Assembly (NCBI GenBank): GCA_963790335.1
Contig: CAWBOB010000009.1
Span: 33,957-97,956, forward strand
Length of the DNA: 64,000 bases
Direction: 5' to 3'
Source: JAOUEA01 sp963790335
Lineage (GTDB): Bacteria; Actinomycetota; UBA4738; HRBIN12
Shown: positions 33,052 to 41,042 of the stretch, piece by piece
How positions within the stretch are numbered: position 1 is the first letter of the stretch
Layout of the letters: the number at the start of each line of letters is the position of its first letter
The notes under the pieces: generated by a model
Told to the model about the DNA's origin: nothing
Database searches by the model: none
Seen by the model: the letters and a program-made list of their open reading frames with translations, nothing else
Made by a program: the position numbers and the translations under genes

Positions 33052-33810
33052 ATGACCGAGGAGCATGTGCGCGCCAATCGAGCCAGCTGGGACGCTGACG
33101 CCGACGCGTGGGTCGAGCGCGGTCGCGCCGACTGGGCGCGCACGTCGATCGGGTGGGGCGTGTGGCACGTGCCCGAAGCCGAGCTGCGCCTGCTGCCCGA
33201 TCTCGACGGGCTCGACGTGGTGGAGCTCGGGTGCGGCACGGGCTACGTCTCGGCGTGGCTCGCCCGCGCCGGGGCTCGGCCCGTGGGTCTCGACGCCTCG
33301 GGGCGCCAGCTCGCCACCGCCCGCATGCTGCAGGGCGAGTTCGGGCTCGGGTTCCCGCTCGTGCACGGCGACGCCGAGCGAGCCCCGTTCCGCGACGCGA
33401 GCTTCGATCTCGCCATCTCGGAGTACGGCGCCGCGATCTGGTGCGACCCGTACCGGTGGATCCCCGAGGCCGCGCGCGTGCTGCGCCCCGGTGGACGGCT
33501 CGTCTTCCTCGGGCATTCCTATCTGTCCATGCTGACCCTGCCCGACGAAGACCTGCCCGCGGGCGAGACGCTGCTGCGGCCGCACTTCGGCATGCACCGC
33601 TTCGAGTGGCCCGAGAGCGACGGGGCCGTGGAGTTCTCCATCCCGCACGGGGAGATGATCGCGCTGCTGCGGACCGCGGGGTTCGAGGTCGAGGGCCTCG
33701 TCGAGTTCCCCGCGCCCGACGACGCCCAGACGCCGAGCGACCCGCTCGCTACCGCCGCGTGGTCGCGCCGCTGGCCCATCGAGGAAGTGTGGAGAGCCCG
33801 CCGCCGCTGA
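33052..33810 (+). CDS. Class I SAM-dependent methyltransferase
   Basis: A 252-residue enzyme of the UbiE/methyltransf_11 type. SAM-site glycine loop VVELGCGTGYVSAWLARAGA (motif I), acidic end of strand 2 VGLDAS, and motif post I-III as HGDAERAPFRDASFDLAISEYGAAIW, then the adenine-lid VLRPGGRLVFLGHS. The substrate is unknown. The start ATG 33052 is only 32 bases from the divergent HTH_42 start, so the two promoters must overlap or be leaderless. Confidence 0.88.
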   Translation: MTEEHVRANRASWDADADAWVERGRADWARTSIGWGVWHVPEAELRLLPDLDGLDVVELGCGTGYVSAWLARAGARPVGLDASGRQLATARMLQGEFGLGFPLVHGDAERAPFRDASFDLAISEYGAAIWCDPYRWIPEAARVLRPGGRLVFLGHSYLSMLTLPDEDLPAGETLLRPHFGMHRFEWPESDGAVEFSIPHGEMIALLRTAGFEVEGLVEFPAPDDAQTPSDPLATAAWSRRWPIEEVWRARRR

Positions 33811-33844
33811 CCCGGGGAATATCGGCCGACCGGCCTCCGTTCAG

Positions 33845-33860
33845 ATACCCCGGGGGGTAT
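33845..33860. promoter_or_regulatory. CsoR/CstR-type operator upstream of thioredoxin
   Basis: The 16-mer ATACCCCGGGGGGTAT is an inverted repeat: half-sites ATACCCC and GGGGTAT around GG. It has the form of operators bound by CsoR-family repressors (copper-sensing CsoR, persulfide-sensing CstR, FrmR). It overlaps a possible -10 (TATATG) 44 bases before the thioredoxin ATG, so bound repressor would block transcription. Confidence 0.6.
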
Positions 33861-33903
33861 ATGGCTCCCCCCATCGGACCCGACGCGCAGGAGGAACAGC
33901 ACG

Positions 33904-34296
33904 ATGACCACCGTCGATCTCACCGCAGCCACCTTCGAGCAGACCGTCACCGGCGAGGGCATCGTGCTCGTCGACTTCTGGGCCGAGTGGTGTGGTCCGT
34001 GCCAGATGTTCGCGCCGACCTACGAGCAGGTCTCGGCCGAGCACGACGACATCGTCTTCGGCAAGGTCGACACCGAGGCCGAGCAGTCCCTCGCGGCGGA
34101 GTTCGGCATCCGGTCGATCCCGACCCTCATGGCGTTCCGCGACGGCGTGATCGTGTTCGCCCAGCCCGGCGCGCTGCCCCAGCCGGCCCTCGAGCAGCTG
34201 GTCGGTGCCGTGCGTGACCTCGACATGGACGAGGTGCGTCGCTCGATCGCCGAGTCCGAGTCGGGGTCTCAGCCGGTCGCCGCCGAGCGATCGTGA
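33904..34296 (+). CDS. Thioredoxin
   Basis: A 130-residue thioredoxin with the redox-active motif W-C30-G-P-C33 in VDFWAEWCGPCQMFAP, the buried Asp (LVDFW), and the cis-Pro loop RSIPTLMAFRDG. A C-terminal tail of about 25 residues (DEVRRSIAESESGSQ) extends past the normal fold. It has a strong ribosome-binding site (AGGAGGAA). The CsoR/CstR-type operator upstream suggests induction by copper, formaldehyde or reactive sulfur species rather than constitutive expression, which is unusual for a general thioredoxin. Confidence 0.92.
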   Translation: MTTVDLTAATFEQTVTGEGIVLVDFWAEWCGPCQMFAPTYEQVSAEHDDIVFGKVDTEAEQSLAAEFGIRSIPTLMAFRDGVIVFAQPGALPQPALEQLVGAVRDLDMDEVRRSIAESESGSQPVAAERS

Positions 34297-34352
34297 CGCG
34301 GCGGTCGGCCGCCGCCGCACCCCTGCCCGGGCGCGGGTACGCTTCACCGCCG

Positions 34353-34895
34353 ATGATCTCCCCCGACCGTTCCTTCGAGCGGCTCGAGACGCCGCGGCTC
34401 GCGCTGCGACGCTCGAACGCCGGTGACGCCGAGACGATCGCCGCCTACCGCAGCGACCCCGAGGTACACCGCTACCAGGGGTGGGAGCGCACCGACGCCG
34501 ACGGGGTGCGTGAGGAGATCGAGGCGATGGCTGCCCGAGCGCCCGGCGACCCCGACGGGTGGGTGCAGTTCTCCGTCGAGGCGCGCGACACGGGTCGCCT
34601 CGTCGGCGACGTGGGGTTGAGCCCGGCCGAGGGCGAGTCCGGGGTCGTGAAGATCGGCTACACGATGGATCCCGCCCACCAGGGGCGGGGGTATGCGACC
34701 GAGGCCGTGCGCGCGCTCGTCGACTACGCCTTCGACACGCTCGGCGCCGACATCGTGCGCGCCTACGCCAGCGCCGAGAACCTGCCGTCGATCCGCGTGG
34801 CGGAGAAGGCGGGCCTCACCCTCGTCGAGCGGTTCGAGCGCACGTACGAGGGCGAGACCTGGCAGGGCGTGCGCTACGAGATCGCGCGGCCCTGA
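34353..34895 (+). CDS. GNAT-family N-acetyltransferase (RimJ/RimL type)
   Basis: A 180-residue acetyltransferase. Starts LETPRLALRRSNAGDAETIAAYRSDPEVHRYQGWE, the RimJ/L-like N-terminus; the acetyl-CoA pyrophosphate loop is QGRGYATEAVRAL (Q/RxxGxG/A), and IRVAEKAGLTLVERFE is the conserved last strand region. Members acetylate ribosomal protein N-termini, aminoglycosides or small amines; the target is unknown. The ATG at 34353 is preferred over 34293 because homologues begin near the RLETPRL motif. It lies 56 bases after thioredoxin. Confidence 0.85.
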   Translation: MISPDRSFERLETPRLALRRSNAGDAETIAAYRSDPEVHRYQGWERTDADGVREEIEAMAARAPGDPDGWVQFSVEARDTGRLVGDVGLSPAEGESGVVKIGYTMDPAHQGRGYATEAVRALVDYAFDTLGADIVRAYASAENLPSIRVAEKAGLTLVERFERTYEGETWQGVRYEIARP

Positions 34896-35017
34896 GCAGG
34901 GCGCCTCGGCACCAGCAGGAACAGTGCCGCGATCGTGAACGCCACCGTGAGGCCCACGTTCTCGGGTGCGAAGGCGGTCGAGCCTTCGACGCGTCCGCTC
35001 CCGCCTGGAGCGGGCAC
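34874..35017 (-). other. Possible single-span membrane peptide or gene remnant
   Basis: An open frame of 47 residues from GTG 35017 to TAG 34874 contains one clear membrane segment (ENVGLTVAFTIAALFLLVPRR) followed by a basic tail, overlapping the 3' end of the GNAT gene by 22 bases. There is no ribosome-binding site. It could be a tiny membrane protein, the worn C-terminal end of a lost transporter, or chance. Nothing else is visible in the 163 bases between the GNAT and coiled-coil genes. Confidence 0.25.
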
Positions 35018-35058
35018 GTCGAGCGATCGAGCGTTCCGGCGAGGCGGGCGTTGCTGGC

Positions 35059-35889
35059 TCAGGTGTCGCCGAGCGACTCGAGGCGGTCCGTCGCCCGGCG
35101 CAGCGCTCGCTCGGCCCGCGTGACCTCGAGCGAGCCGGCGGCCGCCTTCGACGCCGCATCGGCGTGCTTGCGCTCGATCACTTCGAGCCTGCGCCGCATG
35201 CCCTCGAGCTCGTGGGCGAAGCCATCGGCCGCGTCGGCGGCCTTGCGGGCTCGTCGCGCTGCGGCGTCGCGGTCGCGGCGAAGGCGCGCGATGTCATGCC
35301 GCAGCTCGGCGAGGTCGGCCCGGTCCGTCGTGCGCTCGGCCGGCGCCTCCTCGGTGTCTCCGCCCTCGAGGGCGGTGAGTCCGAACACGTCGCCGAACCC
35401 GGCCTCGGCGACCGGCGGCCGCTCGAAGATGCCGGCGGAGAGTTTCGTCGCCGAGTCGTGGTCGATGGCGCAGAGGTGCAAGGCGCCGGCGATCGCATCC
35501 GCGTGGCTGTCGGGGTCCTTCCCGGCTTCCCGCAACGCGGCGGCGGCGACCGCGGCGAGGTGGGTGACGGCGGCAGCGCGGGCGATGCCGGCGCTCCGCA
35601 GCCGCTCGGCCGCCCCGCGCTTGGAGGACAGGGCCGCCTGCTGTGCAGCCCGCACCTCGGTGCCGGCGTCGAGCAAGGCGCCCACGCCGTCGGGGTCCCG
35701 CGTGGTGAGTTGGTCGAGCGCCCACGCCACGACCGTCGGCTTGCGGAGCCGCTTCACGGCCGAGGCGTCCTCGGGCCGTCCCTGCTCGCGCAGCCGGGCG
35801 GCGAGCGCGTCGCGTGCGGCGACGAACCCCTCCGGCGCGCCCTGGAACAGCGCTGCCGCCTCGCTGGGGAGAGCGGTCTCGGCGGTCAT
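35059..35889 (-). CDS. Coiled-coil protein, hypothetical
   Basis: A 276-residue soluble protein. The N-terminal half has the segment FVAARDALAARLREQGRPEDASAVKRLRKPTVVAWALDQL, which I have seen in actinobacterial hypothetical proteins; a His/Asp segment (HLCAIDHDSATKLSAG) is in the middle. Residues about 190-276 form a long alpha-helical coiled coil (LAELRHDIARLRRDRDAAARRARKAADAAD). No enzymatic motif. It follows the GH25 gene by 14 bases on the same strand with an AGGAAGGA ribosome-binding site, so it is co-transcribed with a cell-wall lytic enzyme. Function unknown. Confidence 0.75.
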   Translation of the reverse strand: MTAETALPSEAAALFQGAPEGFVAARDALAARLREQGRPEDASAVKRLRKPTVVAWALDQLTTRDPDGVGALLDAGTEVRAAQQAALSSKRGAAERLRSAGIARAAAVTHLAAVAAAALREAGKDPDSHADAIAGALHLCAIDHDSATKLSAGIFERPPVAEAGFGDVFGLTALEGGDTEEAPAERTTDRADLAELRHDIARLRRDRDAAARRARKAADAADGFAHELEGMRRRLEVIERKHADAASKAAAGSLEVTRAERALRRATDRLESLGDT

Positions 35890-35903
35890 GGTCGTGTCCT
35901 TCC

Positions 35904-37673
35904 TCAGGCCAGCACGTCGATGCGATCGACGGCGATCCAGCGCCCGCGCGATGTGGGCGAGGCGCGGCCCAGCACCTCGACGCGGAGCCGGTGCGTGCCG
36001 TCCCCGACGCCATCGATGCGTTCGGCGACGCCGAAGGTGCGCACCGGCGAGTACAGGTCGATCACGCGAACCGGCGTGCCGTCGAGCCACACCCTGGCGC
36101 GTCCCCGGTTCGGTCCCCGCACCACGATGAGGTCGACGCCGGTGCCGTCGAACGACATCGCCGCCACGGCGCCGGCCCGGTCGCTCATCGCGAACGAACC
36201 ACCGCTGGCGCGCGGGTCACGAACCGCCACCCACGACCGCACGGGCGCCAGGTGTACCGGCGCGCGGTCTTGTTCGACGGCGACCGGCGCCGTGAACGGC
36301 GCGACGAGGGTGGCCGCGGGGTTGCCGACCCGGTCACGCACGGCGTCTGTGCCGGGCGGGTTCACGGCGACCTCGTAGTCGCGACCCGGCATGAGCGTCT
36401 CCTCGGGCCGCAGGTCGACCGAGCGAGCGGGTCCGTCGCAGTCCGCCGCCCGGCCGGTCACTGACCGGCAGACGCGGGTGGCCACCTCGCGTCCACCCCC
36501 GACCCGCCGCAGCAGCACGTTGGAGGGCTCGATACGGAACACGGCCTCGTCGAACCGCACGGTGACGGGTCCTCGGAAGCCGCCGGCCACGTCGACCGAT
36601 GGCGTCGGTGGGGTGATGTCGGTGACGAACGACGCCCCGACGGTTCGGTTGCCGCGCATCGTCACGGTGCAGACCGGATCGGTGCCCGTGCATGCCCCGG
36701 TCCACCCGGTGAAGTAGGCGTTCTCGTCGGGCGTGGCGGTGAGGGTCACGACCGTGCCGGGATCGACGCTGCTCGAACACGACGACGCGCATCCGAGGCC
36801 GGGCGGGGAGCTCGCCACCCGGCCGGCCCCGCCCGCCACATCGACCGAGAGCCGTCGGATCGTGATCGGGCCGAGCGACTTCCCGTTGGTCACGTCGAGG
36901 TCCACGCGCCCGGCGATGCCCGCGACGTGGCCATCGCTCGTGTGCTGCCAGACCCGCCAGCCGTTGCCGTCCCAGTCGCCGGCGGGCAGCAGCGGTTCCT
37001 GCACGCCCCAGTGCGCCACCCACAGTGGCACGCCCGCACGGGCCAACGCGCGAGAGTCGCCGGTCCGGCTCGCCCAGCCGTACGGGCTCGTGTACATCAT
37101 CGGGGTGACGCCGGTCAGGCGGCGCACCTCCGCCACCCAGCGGCGAGCCCACAAGGTGACGCCCTGTTGGTCCAGCCCCTGGCTGGTCTCGAGGTCGAGC
37201 ACCGGCAGCAGGTTGCCCGGTCGCGGGTTCGCCTGGCTCACGAACCACCGGGCCTCTTCGACCGCGTCGCCCTTCGAGGGGTCGGGTCGGGCGAAGTGGT
37301 AGGCGCCGACCAGCAGGCCGTGCTCGCGTGCTCCGGCCCGGTTCGTGAGGAACATCGGGTCGAGGAAGGAGTGGCCGTCGGTCGCCTTGATGAACGCGAA
37401 GCGCTTGCCGGCCCCGGCCACCTTCCGCCAGTCGATGTCGTTCTGCCAATGGCTCACGTCGATGCCCGGCAGCGTCGGCCCGACATCGAGGCGCACGGGT
37501 CGGCCGGCCTGCCCGGCATCGCCGGAGACGCCCGCGAAGCCCTCGTTCACGCGGGGAGCACGGGCGCGGGGCTCATCGGCGGCACCGGCCGACAGGGCGG
37601 CGCCCACGAGCATCACGGCCGCGAGGCACGTGGCGACGGCGTGTCGGCGAGATGGCTTCGGGGACATCGACAT
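35904..37673 (-). CDS. Secreted GH25 lysozyme with InlB-type and Ig-like repeats
   Basis: A 589-residue exported enzyme. Signal peptide residues 1-31. GH25 catalytic domain, about 65-275: PGIDVSHWQ (D72) and LLPVLDLETS (D160, E162) give the catalytic acid pair; SPYGWASR and WRVWQHTSDG are other family marks. Then an InlB/bacterial-repeat domain (GTVVTLTATPDENAYFTGWTGACTGT, with paired Cys), a Big-like domain with TVRFDEAVFRIEP, and a C-terminal carbohydrate-binding-like domain (DGTHRLRVEVLG). It hydrolyses the MurNAc-GlcNAc bond of peptidoglycan. No phage genes are near, so it is probably an autolysin or a weapon rather than a lysin. Confidence 0.9.
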   Translation of the reverse strand: MSMSPKPSRRHAVATCLAAVMLVGAALSAGAADEPRARAPRVNEGFAGVSGDAGQAGRPVRLDVGPTLPGIDVSHWQNDIDWRKVAGAGKRFAFIKATDGHSFLDPMFLTNRAGAREHGLLVGAYHFARPDPSKGDAVEEARWFVSQANPRPGNLLPVLDLETSQGLDQQGVTLWARRWVAEVRRLTGVTPMMYTSPYGWASRTGDSRALARAGVPLWVAHWGVQEPLLPAGDWDGNGWRVWQHTSDGHVAGIAGRVDLDVTNGKSLGPITIRRLSVDVAGGAGRVASSPPGLGCASSCSSSVDPGTVVTLTATPDENAYFTGWTGACTGTDPVCTVTMRGNRTVGASFVTDITPPTPSVDVAGGFRGPVTVRFDEAVFRIEPSNVLLRRVGGGREVATRVCRSVTGRAADCDGPARSVDLRPEETLMPGRDYEVAVNPPGTDAVRDRVGNPAATLVAPFTAPVAVEQDRAPVHLAPVRSWVAVRDPRASGGSFAMSDRAGAVAAMSFDGTGVDLIVVRGPNRGRARVWLDGTPVRVIDLYSPVRTFGVAERIDGVGDGTHRLRVEVLGRASPTSRGRWIAVDRIDVLA

Positions 37674-37736
37674 GGGAAGGGTGAAGGAACGCGTCGAGGG
37701 TACCTGCTGCGACCCGTCTGGGCGCGCAACGATCGG

Positions 37737-38522
37737 TCAAGGGCCGGCGGTGGTGCTCCATCGGTCCGCGTGTCTGGCCACACGGACGTCGACGCCGAAG
37801 CATGCCCGTAGGTGCTCCGAGGTGAGCGTCGTCTCGATCGTGCCGCTCGCGATCGGGGTGCCCTTCGCCAGCAGGGCGGCGTGCGTCATGGACGCCGGGA
37901 TCTCCTCGAGATGGTGCGTTGCGAGCGCCACGACGAGGTCGGGCCGGCGCCCGACGGCCGCATCGATGGCTGCGAGCAGCCGCTCACGGGCACCCAGGTC
38001 CAGTCCTGCACACGGCTCGTCGAGCACGAGGATCGATGTGTCGGCGAACATCGCTCGGGCGAGCAGCACCCGCTGGCGCTCTCCCTGGCTGCAGGTGGTG
38101 AACGTCCGATCGGCCAGGTGCTCGGCACCGACCTCGGCGAGCCGGCGGCCCGCCACCTCGCGATCGGCGTCGCCGTACCGCTGGAACCAGGGCGCCAGCA
38201 CCGATCGCTTGCCGGTGAGCACGACGTCGAGCACGCGCAGCCCGGCCGGCAACAGGTCGGAGATGGTGTGGCTGGTGTGCCCGATCGCAGCCCGCACCCC
38301 GCGCATGTCCGCTTGGCCGTAGGTGTGACCGAGCACCCGTGCCCTGCCCGAGGTCGGTTGCAGCCTCGCGCCGATGACGGAGAGCAACGTGGTCTTCCCG
38401 CCGCCGTTCGGGCCGAGCAGCACCCATCGCTGCCCGGCGTCGATGCCGAGCGAGACCGGACCCAGCACCTGGGTGCCGGCGACTCGGACCGTGACCCGAT
38501 CGAGCTCGACGATGGGGCTCAC
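37737..38522 (-). CDS. Stand-alone ABC transporter ATPase (ModF/YlmA-like)
   Basis: A 261-residue ATPase. Walker A is GPNGGGKTTL, signature CSQGERQRVLLARAMF, Walker B ILVLDEPCAGLD and the H-loop ALATHHLEEIP. The closest family feel is YlmA/ModF-type ATPases (with MTHAALLAKGTPIASG at the end), which occur without an adjacent permease. No permease or binding protein is near; it may function elsewhere or as a regulator. 28 bases downstream of the small gene at 38551. Confidence 0.85.
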   Translation of the reverse strand: MSPIVELDRVTVRVAGTQVLGPVSLGIDAGQRWVLLGPNGGGKTTLLSVIGARLQPTSGRARVLGHTYGQADMRGVRAAIGHTSHTISDLLPAGLRVLDVVLTGKRSVLAPWFQRYGDADREVAGRRLAEVGAEHLADRTFTTCSQGERQRVLLARAMFADTSILVLDEPCAGLDLGARERLLAAIDAAVGRRPDLVVALATHHLEEIPASMTHAALLAKGTPIASGTIETTLTSEHLRACFGVDVRVARHADRWSTTAGP

Positions 38523-38550
38523 GTCAGATGAAGTGGGCAGCGGTCGAAGG

Positions 38551-38736
38551 TCAGCGACGCGAACTGCTCAATCCCCAGCGCTCGCGTTCCATGCGGGCGA
38601 GATGCTGGACGGCCTCGCGCACCGCCTCGTCGTCGGGGTGCTCGGCCAGCCAGGAGCGGGCTTCGGACATCGCGCTCGACGTCTGGTGCGGGGTCGCCGC
38701 CGACGTCAGCGCGTGGAGAAGATCGTTGCGGTCCAT
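38551..38736 (-). CDS. Small helical protein, hypothetical
   Basis: A 61-residue all-helical frame MDRNDLLHALTSAATP...MSEARSWLAEHPDDEAVREAVQHLARMERERWGL. The repeated helix pattern and the acidic DDEA/ERE content look like a genuine small protein rather than chance. A 12-codon upstream extension is possible. It may be transcribed with the ABC ATPase. No family is recognised. Confidence 0.5.
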   Translation of the reverse strand: MDRNDLLHALTSAATPHQTSSAMSEARSWLAEHPDDEAVREAVQHLARMERERWGLSSSRR

Positions 38737-38837
38737 GCACCGAGTTCTACCCCCGACCGAGGCCGATGCCACGCATCCGGACCACTTTTCACACCAGCGT
38801 CACACCGTCGTCACGAATCAGGTCCGGGGTCCACCCG

Positions 38838-39218
38838 TCAGCCCTCCGACATGCTTCGCACGAGATCGCGCATGGAGACGATGCCGACGAGGGTTGCGCC
38901 GTCCATGACCGGGAGGTGCCGGAAGCCGCCGTCGAGCATCCGGTCCATCGCCTCACCGACGGTGGCGTCCGCGTCGACGGTCTGCGGATCGCGGGTCATG
39001 CCCTTCGAGATGGGAGAGACCCGGGCGGGGTCGGCGTGCATCTGATCGAACGCTCGGAGAACGTCCCGTTCGGTGAAGATACCCAGCAGCGCGTCGCCTT
39101 CCAGCACGAGGATCGAACCCACCCCCGCCTTCGACATCGCAGCGACGGCCTCATGCATCATCGTCGTCGGCTCCACGGTCACCAGGTCGGTGCTCATGAG
39201 CTCTCGAACCGCCGTCAT
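38838..39218 (-). CDS. CBS-pair domain protein
   Basis: A 126-residue protein made of two CBS motifs and nothing else: VRELMSTDLVTVEPTTMMHEAVAAMSKAGVGSILVLEGDALLGIFTERDVLRAF, and a second copy, VSPISKGMTRDPQTVDADATVGEAMDRMLDGGFRHLPVMDGATLVGIVSMRDLVRSM. CBS pairs (Bateman modules) bind AMP, ATP, SAM or NAD and report energy state. Single-domain CBS proteins are frequent in actinobacteria under hypoxia or stationary phase. It is divergent from the malic enzyme gene. Confidence 0.92.
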   Translation of the reverse strand: MTAVRELMSTDLVTVEPTTMMHEAVAAMSKAGVGSILVLEGDALLGIFTERDVLRAFDQMHADPARVSPISKGMTRDPQTVDADATVGEAMDRMLDGGFRHLPVMDGATLVGIVSMRDLVRSMSEG

Positions 39219-39246
39219 CGGTCCCTCTCGGTCGCAGCCTCGATCG

Positions 39247-39252
39247 ATTCTA
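39247..39252 (-). promoter_or_regulatory. Candidate -10 element of the CBS gene
   Basis: On the minus strand TAGAAT, differing from TATAAT in one base, 29 bases before the CBS start codon. No convincing -35 is seen at 16-18 bases, so an activator or alternative sigma factor may be needed. Confidence 0.4.
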
Positions 39253-39326
39253 GGCCGGACGTCGGGGGAGCGGGTCTTTCGAGGACGAAACGAACCATCG
39301 GGGCGTGGTCGTCCCCGGCGCCCGCC

Positions 39327-41038
39327 ATGCAGACTGCATCGATGGACCTCCTCCCCGCATGGTCGACCGCAGAGCCGCTGCCGATCTCGCTGCGGGGACG
39401 GCAGCTGATCGACGAGCCGCGCTTGAACAAGTCCACCGCGTTCCCGATCGACGAGCGGGATGCCTTCGGCCTCCGAGGGCTGCTCCCCGCGCGCGTGAGC
39501 ACCATCGAAGAGCAGGTCGAGCGAGAACTGCGCACCGTGCGGTCGAAGTCGAACGAACTGGATCGGTTCATCGGACTGATCGCGTTGCTGGATCGCAACG
39601 AGACGGTCTTCTACCGGCTCCTCGTCGAGCACCTCGAGGAACTGATGCCGACGGTGTACACACCCACGGTCGGGCTGGGGTGCCAGCGGTACAGCGAGAT
39701 CTTCCGGCAGCCGCGGGGGGTGTGGATCACCCCCGACGATGTGGACCACATCGCCGGAGATCCTGCGGGCGTCGGAGGTGGCCGCATCCGCCTGATGGTG
39801 GTGACGGACAACGAGCGCATCCTCGGGCTGGGCGATCTCGGGGCTGGTGGCATGGGGATCTCGATCGGCAAGCTCGCGCTCTACATCGCCGGCGCGGGCA
39901 TCCACCCATCGATCACGCTGCCCGTGTCGCTCGACGTCGGCACCACGAACCAGGACCTGCTCGACGACCCGACGTACATCGGATGGCGTCACGAGCGCAT
40001 CAGAGGGGCGGATACGACGACTTCCTCGAGGCCTTCGTGGCGGCGGTCGAGCGGGTCTGCCCGCGCGCCGTCGTGCAATGGGAGGACTTCAAGCAGCACA
40101 ACGCGATCGCCGTGCTCGACCGCTACCGCGATCGTATCCCCAGCTTCAACGACGACATCCAGGGCACAGCGGGGGTCGCGATGGCCGGGATCCTGGCTGC
40201 CTTGCGTCGCCGGGTGCGACCCATGCGCGACACAGCGGCTGGTGTTCATGGGCGCCGGGGCGGCGGGCATCGGCATCGCACGGCTCGCCCGGTCGGCGAT
40301 GCGCGAAGCCGGCGCGGACGAGCCGACGCGAGCGTCGTGGCGTGGTGATGCTCGATTCCCGAGGCCCCTCGTGGAGGGGCGAGAGGGCGTCGAGGCGGAG
40401 AAGGCGGAGTTCGCCCTGACCGCGGACGAGGCCGCGAGGGAAGCGGCTCGTCGTCGGCGGCTCCCTCGAGGACGTCATCCGCTCGTTCCGTCCCACGATC
40501 GTGGTGGGGACGACGGGATGCCGGGGATGTTCTCCGAGCGGGCGATCCGGGCGATGGCCGAGGGCACCCCGACACGCTGGTCTTCCCCCTGTCGAATCCG
40601 ACGTCGCACTCGGAGGCGACGCCGTCAGACATCCTCGCGTGGACGGACGGGCGAGCCCTGGTCGCGACCGGTAGTCCGTTCGATCCGGTGTCGACGGAGA
40701 GCGGCGAGCGGGTCATCGGACAGGCGAACAACGCCTTCGTCTTCCCGGGCCTCGGGCTCGGGGCGATCGTGGGCCGAGCGACCTCGATCCCGGATCACCT
40801 GTTCCTGACCGCAGCCGAGGAACTGGCGTCGACCGTCGGGGCCGACCGCTTGGCGGCAGGAGCGCTGTACCCGCCGCAGTCGTGGCTGCGCGAGATCTCA
40901 CGCAGCATCGCGATCCGCGTCGCGAGGGAGTCGGCTGCCGAGGGCTTCGGTCGCACGTTCGCCGACGATGAAGAGCTGGAACGCGCCGTGGACGACGCGA
41001 TGTGGTTCCCCGACTACGTGCCGTACGTGCCGTCCTAG
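39327..41038 (+). CDS. NAD-dependent malic enzyme, interrupted by about seven frameshifts
   Basis: The three frames read in turn give a complete malic enzyme of about 565 residues, which decarboxylates malate to pyruvate with NAD. Pieces: LPISLRGRQLIDEPRLNKSTAF, PTVYTPTVGLGCQRYSEIF, GDLGAGGMGISIGKLALYIAGAG, FNDDIQGTAGVAMAGILAAL, the nucleotide loop VFMGAGAAGIGIARLA, VIRSFRPTIVVGTTG, NPTSHSEATPSDILAW, ANNAFVFPGLGLGAIVG. Shifts sit near 40008, 40225, 40335, 40365, 40440, 40515 and 40566, and family residues continue on both sides of each. Seven shifts within 560 bases with no loss of conservation point to sequence error rather than decay. Start could be ATG 39342 instead. Confidence 0.85.
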
Positions 41039-41042
41039 GTCG

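Noticed and set aside
34899..36378. Open frames on the plus strand over the coiled-coil and GH25 genes
   Set aside because: Arg/Ser/Ala-rich shadows; the minus strand has catalytic residues.
37674..37745. TTGACC near 37735 on the minus strand as promoter of the GH25 gene
   Set aside because: No -10 at 16-19 bases; the next TA-containing box is too far.
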